From: Microbacterium paulum
GTDB lineage: Bacteria; Actinomycetota; Actinomycetes; Actinomycetales; Microbacteriaceae
Reading direction: 5' to 3'
NCBI RefSeq assembly: GCF_015707995.1
Contig: NZ_JAAGRY010000003.1
Coordinates: forward strand, 1 to 64,000
Length of the DNA: 64,000 nt
Shown here piece after piece: positions 1-8,697 of the stretch (position 1 is its first letter; every line of letters starts with the position of its first letter). The notes below the pieces were generated by a model that was given only the letters and a program-made list of their open reading frames with translations, was not told the origin of the DNA and did no database searches. Made by a program: the position numbers and the translations under genes.

Positions 1-1424
1 CCGCGCCGAGCGCCGGGGCCCCGCACGCGTCGCAGGGCGACGGTGCGTACGCCGCGCAGCCCCCGTACACGGCGCCGCGCGTGCCGTCGTACGCCGAGGC
101 ATCCGCGCACGCTGCGTCCACGACCCCGTACGGCACCCACCCCGCGCACGCGGGTCACCCGGGGCACCCCGGCGCGCAGGGACCGTCCACCCCGCAGGCC
201 CACACGGAGGGCGGGAACCAGGGCTCCGCGCCCGGACAGTCCTCGGGCCAGATCGGTGCGGGAAAGGTCGTCGGCATCATGGTCGCCGCGGCCCTCGTCG
301 GCGGCGCTGCGGGCATCGGCACTGCCGCGGCCGGCGCGTCGTTCTTCCCGCAGTCGCAGACCGTCGTGACGACGGGCCCGTCGATCGTCAACAACACCGA
401 GTCGGTCAACCAGACCACCGCCATCGCCGCGAAGGTGGTGCCCTCCGGCGTCACCATCTCGGTCACATCGGGGTCGTCGGGCGGCACGGGTTCGGGCGTC
501 GTGCTCACCGCCGACGGCTACGTCGTCACCAACACGCACGTCGTCACGCTCGACGGCGAGACGGCGGATGCCACGCTGCGCGTGACGACCTCCGACGGCA
601 AGGTCTACGCCGCCACGATCGTCGGCACCGACCCGACGTACGACCTCGCCGTCATCAAGCTGACGGACGCATCGGGCCTGACCCCGATCGAGTTCGCCGC
701 CTCGAGCAAGCTCAACGTGGGCGACCCGACGGTCGCCGACGGCGCACCGCTCGGGCTGTCGAACACCGTCACGACCGGCATCGTCAGCGCACTGAACCGC
801 TCGATCCAGATCGCCTCGTCGGCCGCTCCCGAGGGCGACCCGCAGGAGCAGGGCCAAGGCGAGTCGCCGTTCCAGTTCGACTTCGGTCAGGGCCAGCAGC
901 AGTCGGCGAACGGATCCATCTCGATCGTGGTGATCCAGACCGACGCCGCCATCAACCCGGGAAACTCCGGCGGCGCGCTCGTGAACGGCGACGGCAAGCT
1001 CATCGGCATCAATGTCGCGATCGCGTCGACGGGCGGGTCCAACTCGTCCGGTCAGGCCGGCTCGATCGGCGTGGGATTCTCGATCCCGTCCGACATCGTC
1101 AAGCGCGTGACCGACGAGATCATCAGCGACGGCAAGGCCACGCACGGTCTGCTGGGTGCCATGGTCGGCGACGCGGCCGCGCAGGAGAACGCCACGATGG
1201 TGGGCGCGTACATCATCGACGTCACCCCTGGCGGTGCTGCAGCCTCCGCGGGCCTGAAGAAGGGCGACATCGTCACCTCGTTCAACGGGTTCCCGATCAC
1301 CAACGCCACCGACCTGACCGCGCAGGTGCGGGCCCTCGCCGGTGGCAGCACCGCGCCGATCGTCTACGTCCGCGACGGCAAGACGGTCTCGGCGGAGGTC
1401 ACCCTCGGCACGCTGACACAGTAA
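1..1424 (+). CDS. HtrA/DegP-like trypsin-family serine protease with PDZ domain (5' end outside window)
   Basis: The reading frame is open from base 3, so the true start lies upstream. The visible order is a Pro/Ala/His-rich cytoplasmic stretch, one hydrophobic segment (VVGIMVAAALVGGAAGIG, about bases 270-320), a trypsin-like domain, and a C-terminal PDZ domain from about base 1140. The catalytic triad is seen as His in NTHVVT (537-539), Asp in TYDLAV (642-644) and Ser in NPGNSGGAL (966-968). The family degrades or refolds damaged envelope proteins; the anchor implies an extracytoplasmic catalytic domain. An acidic Gln-rich insert (about 825-915) lies between Asp and Ser. The family assignment is firm; the substrate is unknown. 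Confidence 0.93.
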   Translation, partial: APSAGAPHASQGDGAYAAQPPYTAPRVPSYAEASAHAASTTPYGTHPAHAGHPGHPGAQGPSTPQAHTEGGNQGSAPGQSSGQIGAGKVVGIMVAAALVGGAAGIGTAAAGASFFPQSQTVVTTGPSIVNNTESVNQTTAIAAKVVPSGVTISVTSGSSGGTGSGVVLTADGYVVTNTHVVTLDGETADATLRVTTSDGKVYAATIVGTDPTYDLAVIKLTDASGLTPIEFAASSKLNVGDPTVADGAPLGLSNTVTTGIVSALNRSIQIASSAAPEGDPQEQGQGESPFQFDFGQGQQQSANGSISIVVIQTDAAINPGNSGGALVNGDGKLIGINVAIASTGGSNSSGQAGSIGVGFSIPSDIVKRVTDEIISDGKATHGLLGAMVGDAAAQENATMVGAYIIDVTPGGAAASAGLKKGDIVTSFNGFPITNATDLTAQVRALAGGSTAPIVYVRDGKTVSAEVTLGTLTQ

Positions 1425-1433
1425 GGCAGAGAG

Positions 1434-1453
1434 CGGTGCCCGCACGGGCACCG
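1434..1453 (+). terminator. Hairpin after the htrA-like gene
   Basis: Two perfect 9-base arms (CGGTGCCCG and CGGGCACCG) are separated by two bases, 10 bases after the stop codon. There is no U-tract. It is probably a termination or RNA-stabilising hairpin. Confidence 0.55.
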
Positions 1454-1475
1454 GAGAACAGACGTCACCGCGCGA

Positions 1476-1487
1476 TAGGCTCGCACG
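1476..1487 (+). promoter_or_regulatory. -10 box TAGGCT, leaderless start
   Basis: TAGGCT at 1476-1481 is followed by six bases and then the GTG at 1488. This spacing would place transcription start at the start codon itself. No Shine-Dalgarno sequence is visible. Confidence 0.6.
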
Positions 1488-2744
1488 GTGGCGTCTTTCT
1501 CGTTCGGCGCCGGCAACGCCGGAAAGATCCTGCGCATCCCGCTCTACGCACTGGGGCGCGCGGCGACCCTCGTGATCCCGCGTACGAGCGACGTCTGGGT
1601 GTTCGGCTCGGCCGTGGGGGTCGCCGACGGCGGGCTCGCCCTGCAGCGCTTCGCGGCGGACCGCGGCGAGCGCACGCTCTGGCTCACCGGATCGGCGGAC
1701 GAGGGCGCCGAGGCGCGCCGCCTCGGCATCCATTCCGTCGCCAAGCAGTCCCTGCGAGGGTTCTGGGCGACGGCCCGCGCGCGGGTGATCGTGATCTCGC
1801 ACGGCTTCGGCGACGTCAACCGCTACGCGGCGACCGGCGGGGTGATCGTGCAGCTCTGGCACGGCATCCCGCTGAAACGGATCGGGCTGGATGCCGCGGT
1901 CACGACCGCGAGCCCGCTGCCGATCGCGCGGGGTGCCGCCGCACGCGTGCTGGGCGCGCTGTACCGGCGCACGCAGCACCGCATCAGGGTGCTGCCGGCC
2001 GCGTCGGAACTCGTGCGGGGGCGCCTCGAGTCGGCGTTCGGACTCGACACGCGCCGCGTGCCGGTGACGGGCGAGCCCCGCACCGACACCCTCTCGCAGG
2101 GCACCGCGGCGGAGCGGCGCCTGGCGGCCCGCGCGCGCCTGGGGGCCCTGCTCGGCGATGCCTCGGGCGTCGGCGGTGACGCTCCGGTCGTGCTGTACGC
2201 CCCGACGTGGCGCGACGGGGCGCCCGATCCCGCACCGCCGAACGGCGTCGAGTTGGCGGGCCTGCAGACGCTGCTGGCCCAGACGGGCGCGCTGCTGCTG
2301 GTGCGCTCGCACCACCTCGGTGGGGGCGGCGGCGCGCTCGAGGGGCCCCGGGTGCACGGCTTCGGCAGCGAGGTCGTGGCCGACATCACGCCGCTCCTCC
2401 CGGGTATCGACGCGCTCGTCACCGACTACTCTTCGCTCGCCTTCGACGCGGCCCTCGCCGGCGTGCCCACGCTCTTCCACGCCCCCGACCTCGCCGCCTA
2501 CGAACGCTCGCGCGGCTTCTACGGCACCTACGCCGACGTGGCGGGTGACGATGCGGCATCCGACTGGGCGACGATTCTCGCGCAGCTGCGGGCGCTCCTC
2601 ACCGACCCGTCGGTGCGCGCCGAGCGCGTGCGGCGCGGCGACGCCCTCAGCGCGCGCGTGCACGCGTTCCGCGACGGGCGCAACACCGAACGGGTGTACC
2701 GGGCGATCCGGCAGCTCGTGACATTCACCGAGAGGGTCTCATGA
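1488..2744 (+). CDS. CDP-glycerol glycerophosphotransferase family protein (TagF-like)
   Basis: A 418-residue member of the family that moves glycerol phosphate (or a related alditol phosphate) from CDP-glycerol onto a growing wall glycopolymer at the inner face of the membrane. Family landmarks are QLWHGIPLKRIG (about residues 122-133), LYAPTWRDG (about 235) and LVTDYSSLAFDAALAG (about 310). It lacks the long N-terminal glycosyltransferase region of full-length TagF. The GTG start is chosen because a TAGGCT -10 box ends six bases before it. It overlaps the next gene by ATGA, so the two are probably translationally coupled. The exact acceptor and polymer cannot be told from sequence. Confidence 0.88.
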   Translation: MASFSFGAGNAGKILRIPLYALGRAATLVIPRTSDVWVFGSAVGVADGGLALQRFAADRGERTLWLTGSADEGAEARRLGIHSVAKQSLRGFWATARARVIVISHGFGDVNRYAATGGVIVQLWHGIPLKRIGLDAAVTTASPLPIARGAAARVLGALYRRTQHRIRVLPAASELVRGRLESAFGLDTRRVPVTGEPRTDTLSQGTAAERRLAARARLGALLGDASGVGGDAPVVLYAPTWRDGAPDPAPPNGVELAGLQTLLAQTGALLLVRSHHLGGGGGALEGPRVHGFGSEVVADITPLLPGIDALVTDYSSLAFDAALAGVPTLFHAPDLAAYERSRGFYGTYADVAGDDAASDWATILAQLRALLTDPSVRAERVRRGDALSARVHAFRDGRNTERVYRAIRQLVTFTERVS

Positions 2745-4201
2745 CCGCGACAGCCCGCATCGACGACTCCGGCGCCACCCCCGCACTCGTGCTCTCGGGG
2801 TCGGGCGCGCGTCCGCAGGCTGCGGTGCTCGACGGCCGGCGCGCCCGTGTCGACGGATCGCTCACCGGTCGCGGGGTGACGTGGACGGCGCGGTTGCCCC
2901 TCGCGGCGTCACGCTGGAGCGGGCCGCTCCTTCCGCTGCCGAGCGGCGACTACGTCGTCCGCGTCACCGCCGCCGACGGCGAGCCGGTGCCGGTCGACGC
3001 GACGATCGACGAGACGATGACCCCGACGCTGCGCGTGCGACTCGATGACGGTGTGCTGCACGTCGCCCCGCCCATCGATCCCGCCTACGAGTCGGGCGAG
3101 GGCCAGGCGGCGCTCGAACGGCGCTACGCGAACCGCCCGGGCGGGCTCGAGAACGCGGTCTTCTTCGAGAGCTTCTACGGGCGCAACGCGAGCTGCAATC
3201 CGCGTGCCATCGACCGTGAACTCGCGCGTGTGGCGCCCGGCGTCACACGGTACTGGAGCGTCGTCGACCTCTCGGTCGAGGTGCCCGACGGGGCCGTTCC
3301 GGTCGTCGAGGGCAGCCCGCAGTGGTGGCGCGCGCGTGGCGAGGCGCGCCTGCTCGTCGTCAACGACTGGTTGCGTCGGCGATACGAGCGCCGGCCCGGG
3401 CAGGTCGTGCTGCAGACCTGGCACGGCACTCCGCTCAAGCGACTGGCGCTGCACCGGCCGGGCTTCGACCCCCGGCGGGCCCTCGCGGTGCTGCGCGAGA
3501 GCCGGCGCTGGGACGTTCTGCTGGCACAGAACCCGTACGGTGAGCGGATCATGCGCAAGGCCTACGCGTTCCTGCGGCGCCCGGTATGGGTCGAGGGCTA
3601 TCCGCGGAACGACGTACTGAAGGGCGCGGACGGGGGAACGGCGACCCGCGCGGCTCTCGGCATCGGCGCCGACGAACGCGTCGTGCTCTACGCGCCCACG
3701 TGGCGCGACGATCGCGACGAGATGATCGACGACCTCGATCCGGCCCGGCTCGCCGCCGACACCGGCGCGATCGTGCTCGTGCGGGGCCACTCCCGCACGA
3801 TCCTTCCCGGGCGCGACGCGCATGGCGCCCGGGTGCTCGACGTGACCGCGTACCCCGACATGTCCGACCTGCTCGTCGTGGCTGATGCCTTGGTCACCGA
3901 CTACTCGTCGGTGATGTTCGATTTCACCGCGACCGGCAAGCCGATCTTCTTCTTCGCCCCCGACCTCGCGCACTATCGCGAGCAGCTGCGCGGGTTCTAC
4001 TTCGACCTCGTGGCGCACGCACCCGGCCCGCTCACGACGACGCAGGCCGAACTCACCGAGGCCCTCGCGAGCGACGGCATCCCGGCGGCGTACGTCGACC
4101 GCTACGCCGACTGGCGCGCCCGGTTCAACCTGCGCGACGACGGACACGCTGCCGAGCGGGTCGTCGCACGCATCCTCGACCAGGGCTTCGTCGACCGCTG
4201 A
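2741..4201 (+). CDS. CDP-glycerol glycerophosphotransferase family protein (TagF-like), second copy
   Basis: A 486-residue second family member, overlapping the first by four bases. About 120 N-terminal residues look like a separate beta-rich domain. The catalytic region follows, with LQTWHGTPLKRLAL (about 223), LYAPTWRDDRDEM (about 313) and LVTDYSSVMFDFTATGKP (about 383). The two coupled paralogs suggest sequential steps, for example priming and polymerisation, in making a poly(alditol phosphate) or teichoic-acid-like wall polymer. This division of labour is inferred. Transcription meets that of the convergent glycosyltransferase 57 bases downstream. Confidence 0.88.
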   Translation: MTATARIDDSGATPALVLSGSGARPQAAVLDGRRARVDGSLTGRGVTWTARLPLAASRWSGPLLPLPSGDYVVRVTAADGEPVPVDATIDETMTPTLRVRLDDGVLHVAPPIDPAYESGEGQAALERRYANRPGGLENAVFFESFYGRNASCNPRAIDRELARVAPGVTRYWSVVDLSVEVPDGAVPVVEGSPQWWRARGEARLLVVNDWLRRRYERRPGQVVLQTWHGTPLKRLALHRPGFDPRRALAVLRESRRWDVLLAQNPYGERIMRKAYAFLRRPVWVEGYPRNDVLKGADGGTATRAALGIGADERVVLYAPTWRDDRDEMIDDLDPARLAADTGAIVLVRGHSRTILPGRDAHGARVLDVTAYPDMSDLLVVADALVTDYSSVMFDFTATGKPIFFFAPDLAHYREQLRGFYFDLVAHAPGPLTTTQAELTEALASDGIPAAYVDRYADWRARFNLRDDGHAAERVVARILDQGFVDR

Positions 4202-4258
4202 CCCGACCCGGACGCCCGCTGACCGTCAGCACAACGGAGCGGTCGGCGCACGGCGGAA

Positions 4259-5350
4259 TCAGGGGAGCGGCGTGTTGCGGCGCAGTCGCGAGGTGTCGAC
4301 GTTCTCGCGCGCGCCGCGCGCGGCACCGCCGAGAAAGCCCGCGCCCCAAGCGAGGTGCATCGAGGGGATCACGACGAGCGCCCACAGGCGTTCGCGAAGG
4401 CCCGGGCCCGCGCGCCGGCTGCCGGCATAGCCGATGACGACGAGCAGGTAGGCGACCAGCGGCACGTAGACGAGCGAAGCGATGACCGACCAGACGCCGT
4501 GCAGCAGGCCGGTCAGCTGTGCGATCGCGACGACGAGCGCGAGGGCTGTGACCACGAGCAGTGCCGGAGGCGCGAAGAAGCGCAGCGAGTTGCGGCGCCC
4601 GTAACGGCGCACGAGCTCACCGCGCCACGTGCCGGTCGAGCGGAACTGCCGCACGAGCCGGCTCCACCGCTCGCGCGGCCAATACGCGACCGCCAGGTCG
4701 GGATCGAACCACACGCGGTAGCCGGCGCGGCGGATGCGCAGGTTCAGCTCCCAGTCCTCGCCGCGACGGATCGTCTCGTCGAAGCCGCCCACCTCGTCGA
4801 GCACCGCGCGGCGCATGACGCCCAGGTAGGCCGATTCGGCGGGGCCGTCCGCTCCGCCGGAGTGGTACGCGCCGCCCCCGAGACCGATGCGCGAGTTGTA
4901 CGCGTGCGCCACGGCGCGCTGGAACGGCGTGCGGCCCTCGGCGCGCATCACCCCGCCGACGTTCGCCGCGCGCATCCGCGCCAGGGTCGCCATCGCACGG
5001 CGGGTGTAGCCCGGTTCGAGCGCGGAGTGCGCATCGACCCGCACGATCGTCGGATAGACCGACGCCGCGATCGCGCGGTTGAGGCCGACCGGGATGTCGG
5101 CGGCGGGGTTCGAGATCAGACGGATCCGCTCGTCGCCCGCGGCGAGGCGCTGCGCGAGGGCATCCGTGCCGTCGGTCGACGGACCGAGCGCGAGGATGAG
5201 TTCGAACGGGCCGTCGACCTCTTGGGCGAGCACGCTCGCCACGGCGGTGTCGAGATAGCGCTCCTCGTTGAGCACGGGCATGACGAAGCTGACCCCCGAA
5301 CCGGTCGCGGGAACGGGGGCATCGCGCTGGCCGGGGGTGTGCACGTGCAT
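4259..5350 (-). CDS. Glycosyltransferase family 2, ExoA-like, membrane-associated
   Basis: A 363-residue GT-A fold enzyme. The N-terminus carries VSFVMPVLNEERYLDTA, then STDGTDALA, and an acidic metal/nucleotide site VRVDAHSAL. Further on is the acceptor-side motif RGEDWELNLRIRRAGY. The last 120 residues hold about three hydrophobic segments, as in ExoA-type enzymes that add sugars to lipid-linked precursors. It lies convergent to the TagF-like pair and divergent from a third family member, so it most likely decorates or builds the same wall glycopolymer. The ATG start has a CATGAT -10-like box six bases away. Donor and acceptor sugars are unknown. Confidence 0.85.
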   Translation of the reverse strand: MHVHTPGQRDAPVPATGSGVSFVMPVLNEERYLDTAVASVLAQEVDGPFELILALGPSTDGTDALAQRLAAGDERIRLISNPAADIPVGLNRAIAASVYPTIVRVDAHSALEPGYTRRAMATLARMRAANVGGVMRAEGRTPFQRAVAHAYNSRIGLGGGAYHSGGADGPAESAYLGVMRRAVLDEVGGFDETIRRGEDWELNLRIRRAGYRVWFDPDLAVAYWPRERWSRLVRQFRSTGTWRGELVRRYGRRNSLRFFAPPALLVVTALALVVAIAQLTGLLHGVWSVIASLVYVPLVAYLLVVIGYAGSRRAGPGLRERLWALVVIPSMHLAWGAGFLGGAARGARENVDTSRLRRNTPLP

Positions 5351-5400
5351 CCGTCGATCATGTCACGCCGCACACATCGGCCCCCCGGGGGGCGCCTCGT

Positions 5401-5412
5401 TAGGCTGGTGGG
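5401..5412 (+). promoter_or_regulatory. -10 box TAGGCT, leaderless start
   Basis: TAGGCT at 5401-5406 is followed by six bases and then the GTG at 5413, the same layout as at 1476. This decides the GTG start. Confidence 0.6.
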
Positions 5413-6693
5413 GTGGGACTGATATCGGATGCCGGCAAAGCGCTCGCCCTCGTGCGGCGCGCGTTGCGCGCTCGCGCGGCGACCCGCGACGTGCGGTCGC
5501 GTCTGGCCCGGCGCGCACCCGCACCCACCGCGCACTTCCGCGTCGCGGTGTACTTCGCCGACGGCGAAGTGAACATGTACCAGCTCCGTCAGTGGTACCG
5601 CCCGCTGCAGCACCTCGCCCGCACGTGGCCGGTGGTCGTGCTCTCCCGCAGTGCCACGGGCGCACAGGCGCTGCTCGCCGACGACGCGCTCCCGGTCGCG
5701 TTCGTGCCCACCGTGCGCGATCTCGAAGACTACGTCGCCTCTCAAGACATCCGCGTCGTGCTGTACGTCAACCAGAACACCCGCAACTTCCAGATGTTCC
5801 GGTACGGCCGTCGCTGGCACGTGTTCATCAACCACGGCGAGTCCGACAAGATGTACATGACCACCAACCAGTTCAAGGCCTACGACTACGCGCTCGTCGC
5901 CGGCGACGCCGCCCGTGAGCGGTTGTCGCGGGTGCTGTGGGACTACGACATCGACCAGCGCACGATCGAGATCGGTCGCCCGCAAGCCGATTACTACGCG
6001 GGCGATCTGCCCTACACGCCCGACGAGCGCACGGTCGTGCTCTATGCGCCGACCTGGGAAGGCGACCGTCCCTCGGCGCACTACGGGTCGATCCGCACGC
6101 ACGGCGAGGCGCTCGCGCAGAGCATCCTCGCGTCGCCCGCGCATCGCCTGATCTATCGTCCGCACCCGCGCTCCGGGGTGGTCGACGCCGAGTACGGTGC
6201 GGCCAACGAGCGGATCATCGCCGCGATCGCCGCGGCGAACGCCGTCGATCCGACCGCGCAGCACGTCTACGACGCCCGGCCCGAGCTCGGCTGGCAGCTC
6301 GCCGCGGCCGACGTCGCCGTTGTCGACATCTCGGCGATGGTCTACGACCGGCTCGCCGCCGACAAGCCGCTGATGGTGACGCGCCCGGTCGACCCCGAGG
6401 CGCTCATCGACACGCACGGGTACCTCTCGCAGGCCGAGTGGCTCACGGCCGATGGGGCGCCGCGGATCGTCGACGAGGCGGCGCGCCTGTTGTCGGACCC
6501 CGAGTCCGTCAGCGCCCTCGACGGGTGGGTGCGCCGCTATTTCGGTGACACGTCGCCGGGGGCGGCGACAGCGCGGTTCGAAGGGGCGATCCGGGTGCTC
6601 ATGGAGCGCTGGGAGTACTGGCACCTCGCGTCGACGGGTGCGGACGACGAGTCGGCGGATGTCGCGGAGGCGGCCGAGCTCGACGACGAGTGA
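5413..6693 (+). CDS. CDP-glycerol glycerophosphotransferase-like protein, divergent member
   Basis: A 426-residue protein of the TagF fold. It keeps VLYAPTWEGDR (about residue 213) and a C-terminal UDP-binding-like half. The usual WHG(T/I)PLK motif is replaced by FINHGESDKMYMTT (about 137), and the usual TDYSS by VVDISAMVYDRL (about 305). The active site is therefore altered. It could use another nucleotide-activated donor or have a non-catalytic role. It shows an acidic tail (ADDESADVAEAAELDDE). Its position beside the glycosyltransferase and TagF-like pair supports a wall-polymer role. The family is clear; the reaction is not. Confidence 0.75.
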   Translation: MGLISDAGKALALVRRALRARAATRDVRSRLARRAPAPTAHFRVAVYFADGEVNMYQLRQWYRPLQHLARTWPVVVLSRSATGAQALLADDALPVAFVPTVRDLEDYVASQDIRVVLYVNQNTRNFQMFRYGRRWHVFINHGESDKMYMTTNQFKAYDYALVAGDAARERLSRVLWDYDIDQRTIEIGRPQADYYAGDLPYTPDERTVVLYAPTWEGDRPSAHYGSIRTHGEALAQSILASPAHRLIYRPHPRSGVVDAEYGAANERIIAAIAAANAVDPTAQHVYDARPELGWQLAAADVAVVDISAMVYDRLAADKPLMVTRPVDPEALIDTHGYLSQAEWLTADGAPRIVDEAARLLSDPESVSALDGWVRRYFGDTSPGAATARFEGAIRVLMERWEYWHLASTGADDESADVAEAAELDDE

Positions 6694-6733
6694 CCGCGCG
6701 CGGCTGGTCAGCGCCGCCGGGCGGCCCGCGGGT

Positions 6734-8065
6734 TCACCGTGCCGAGAGCCGCGCGACGGCCGACAGCGGGATCTGCAACCAGTCGGGACGGTGGCGCGCC
6801 TCGTAGATCGCCTCGTACACGGCTTTGTCGAGTTCGAGGGCGTCGAGCAGGGCGCCTTGCGGGGAAGCACCCGTCGCGGCGCGATAGCCGCCCAGAAAGG
6901 CCGAGCGGGCCGCGGCGGCCCACGCGCGGGCGCTGTCGTCGTCGGGGTCGGGCCGGTCGGTGGCATCCGGAGCGGATGTCTGCGCGCGCGCGAGCGCGAG
7001 TGATCCTTCGACGTAGTCGAAGGAGCGCAGCATGCCGGCGAGGTCGCGCAGGGCCAGGTCGGGTGCGCTGCGTTCGCCCATCGGACGCATCGGCTCGCCC
7101 TCGAAGTCGAGCAGCACCCATCCGCGTCCCCGCACCTGCAGCACCTGCCCGAGGTGGTAGTCGCCGTGGATGCGCTGCAGGCGCGGCCAGTCGGTCGCCT
7201 CTGCCGCCGCGTAGCGCCACCGGATGTCAGCGGCGAACGGTGCCAGCTGCGGCACCTCGTCGAGCGCGATCGACAGGCGTCGGTGCCACGACCCGACGAT
7301 CGCGCGGCGTTCGTCGGCGCCCGCTTCGGGGTTCGGGAACAGTCGGGCCAGGTCGAGGTGCGCCTCGGCGGTCGTGCGACCGAGGGCATCCGCCGCGTCG
7401 GCGAAGTCGACGCCCTCGCGCGCCGCGCGGAGCGCCACGCGCCAGGCGTCGTCGACGCCGGGGAAGAACTCCTGCGCGAAGGCCAGCGACCCGTGCAGGG
7501 TGAGGGTCGCATCTTCGGGATCGCCCCACGAGCCGTCCATGCGGCCGACGACCCGCGGCACGTGCGGTGAGCCGGCTGCGGCCAACGCGCTCTGCAGCTC
7601 GATGTCGGGGTTGAGCCCCGCGTGCAGCACCCGGAACACTTTGCAGATCACCGGGGTGAGGCCGGGTGCGTCCGCGAAGCGATAGATGATCGACGTGTTC
7701 GACTGTTCGCCACTCAAGACCTCGGCCGTGGGGTGTGGTGCATCCGGCGCGACGTGTCGCAGCAAGGCGCCGGTGAACGCGGGGTCGTGCGGTCCGTCGA
7801 TGAGCGCCGAGCCGTCGTCGCGCACGGCGATGAGCCCGGGGAGGATGTCGGTGTCGCCGGCCGGTCGCTCGACGAGAGGGAGTTGGTAGACGACGGGCCT
7901 CGCCGGAGCGTCGTCGACGACGACCAACACCCGCACGCGCACGAGCGGGTCGGCGCTCTCAAGGGGGGACTCCCCGATCACGCGCAGGCGCGGCGCGACG
8001 GTCGACCCGGCGAACCACCGCTGGCGGGGCAGCCAGAGTCGAAGGCTCTCGAGGGTGGCGTCCAT
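6734..8065 (-). CDS. Maltokinase-like phosphotransferase (Mak/Pep2 family)
   Basis: A 443-residue APH-fold kinase. Family signs are LRLWLPRQRWFAG near the start, the mid-protein GEQSNTSIIYRF, the catalytic loop RIHGDYHLGQVL (Asp-Tyr-His) and the metal-binding WVLLDFEGEP. Maltokinases phosphorylate maltose to maltose-1-phosphate, which feeds GlgE-dependent alpha-glucan synthesis from trehalose. The ATG at 8065 is preferred over the GTG nine bases upstream because a TAGCGT -10 box (8073-8078) would overlap that GTG and lies seven bases before the ATG. The usual partner treS is not adjacent, so the specificity is inferred from motifs only. Confidence 0.8.
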   Translation of the reverse strand: MDATLESLRLWLPRQRWFAGSTVAPRLRVIGESPLESADPLVRVRVLVVVDDAPARPVVYQLPLVERPAGDTDILPGLIAVRDDGSALIDGPHDPAFTGALLRHVAPDAPHPTAEVLSGEQSNTSIIYRFADAPGLTPVICKVFRVLHAGLNPDIELQSALAAAGSPHVPRVVGRMDGSWGDPEDATLTLHGSLAFAQEFFPGVDDAWRVALRAAREGVDFADAADALGRTTAEAHLDLARLFPNPEAGADERRAIVGSWHRRLSIALDEVPQLAPFAADIRWRYAAAEATDWPRLQRIHGDYHLGQVLQVRGRGWVLLDFEGEPMRPMGERSAPDLALRDLAGMLRSFDYVEGSLALARAQTSAPDATDRPDPDDDSARAWAAAARSAFLGGYRAATGASPQGALLDALELDKAVYEAIYEARHRPDWLQIPLSAVARLSAR

Positions 8066-8072
8066 GCGTTCC

Positions 8073-8078
8073 ACGCTA
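8073..8078 (-). promoter_or_regulatory. -10 box TAGCGT for the maltokinase-like gene
   Basis: Read on the minus strand, TAGCGT ends seven bases before the ATG at 8065. It supports the shorter start and a leaderless mRNA. Confidence 0.5.
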
Positions 8079-8125
8079 GTGCGTCGGGGGAGCGCGCCGA
8101 GTGGGCTGATCCGCGCGCTCGCGGC

Positions 8126-8347
8126 TCAGACGCCGACGACGAGGGCGACGATCGCGGCGACCGCCGACGCCGCCGCGAGCAGCAGCGCGATGCCGATCAG
8201 TACGGCGTGCACGATCAGGAAGCGCGTGGGCCGCCCGGCGGCATCATGTGCGCGCGGGTCTTTCGCGACGCGGCCATAGAACCGGGGCCACGCGACCACG
8301 TTGAAGAGGGCGTTGAGAAACAGCAGGGTGATCAGGAGCGCGGCCAC
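8126..8347 (-). CDS. Small two-helix membrane protein, SCO4848-like
   Basis: A 73-residue protein with an N-terminal hydrophobic helix (ALLITLLFLNALFNVV), a polar loop with WPRFYGRVAKDPRAHD, and a C-terminal helix (ALLLAAASAVAAIVALVVGV). The loop sequence matches my memory of the SCO4848 membrane family found across actinobacteria. No function is known. A TAGGCT box (8354-8359, minus strand) ends six bases before the GTG, giving a leaderless start. Confidence 0.8.
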   Translation of the reverse strand: MAALLITLLFLNALFNVVAWPRFYGRVAKDPRAHDAAGRPTRFLIVHAVLIGIALLLAAASAVAAIVALVVGV

Positions 8348-8353
8348 GCATCG

Positions 8354-8359
8354 AGCCTA
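8354..8359 (-). promoter_or_regulatory. -10 box TAGGCT, leaderless start
   Basis: On the minus strand TAGGCT is followed by six bases and the GTG at 8347. Confidence 0.55.
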
Positions 8360-8388
8360 ACCGCGCCGGCATGCCGCCTGTCCCAGGC

Positions 8389-8652
8389 TCAGCCGGCGTC
8401 GGCGCCCGACCCGGCGTCGTCGGCGAACCCCGCGTCGAGGGCCGTGGTCTCGATCGGCACCGCGACGAACGCGTGGCCCGTCGCGGCCGCGTCGAGCGCC
8501 CCACCCCAGCCGAGGGCCGCGGGGTCGAGTGGGTCGAGCGAGTCGATCGGGGCGGAAGGAAGAACCTCGCCGGGAACGCGCGGCTCCCAGGGCTCTGCGG
8601 GCAGCCCGGCCCATTCGTCCGGCTCTTCGGGGCGGCTCTGGAAGATTCCCAT
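8389..8652 (-). CDS. Small acidic protein of unknown function
   Basis: An 87-residue acidic, Pro/Ala-rich protein starting MGIFQSRPEEPDEWAGLPAE. It has no membrane segment and no recognisable domain. Gene prediction rests on its codon pattern, an ATG with a CACAAT -10-like box six bases upstream, and neat placement between neighbours on the same strand. It resembles short actinobacterial hypothetical proteins I have seen but cannot name. Confidence 0.65.
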   Translation of the reverse strand: MGIFQSRPEEPDEWAGLPAEPWEPRVPGEVLPSAPIDSLDPLDPAALGWGGALDAAATGHAFVAVPIETTALDAGFADDAGSGADAG

Positions 8653-8697
8653 GACCCCATTGTGCGCCTTGACGGCGGGGGTGGGCTGAGCCCCCGA

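Noticed and set aside
4218-4230. Palindrome GCTGACCGTCAGC between the TagF-like gene and the glycosyltransferase
   Set aside because: The arms are six bases around one central base, so it cannot form a stable hairpin. No promoter lies nearby to make it an operator.
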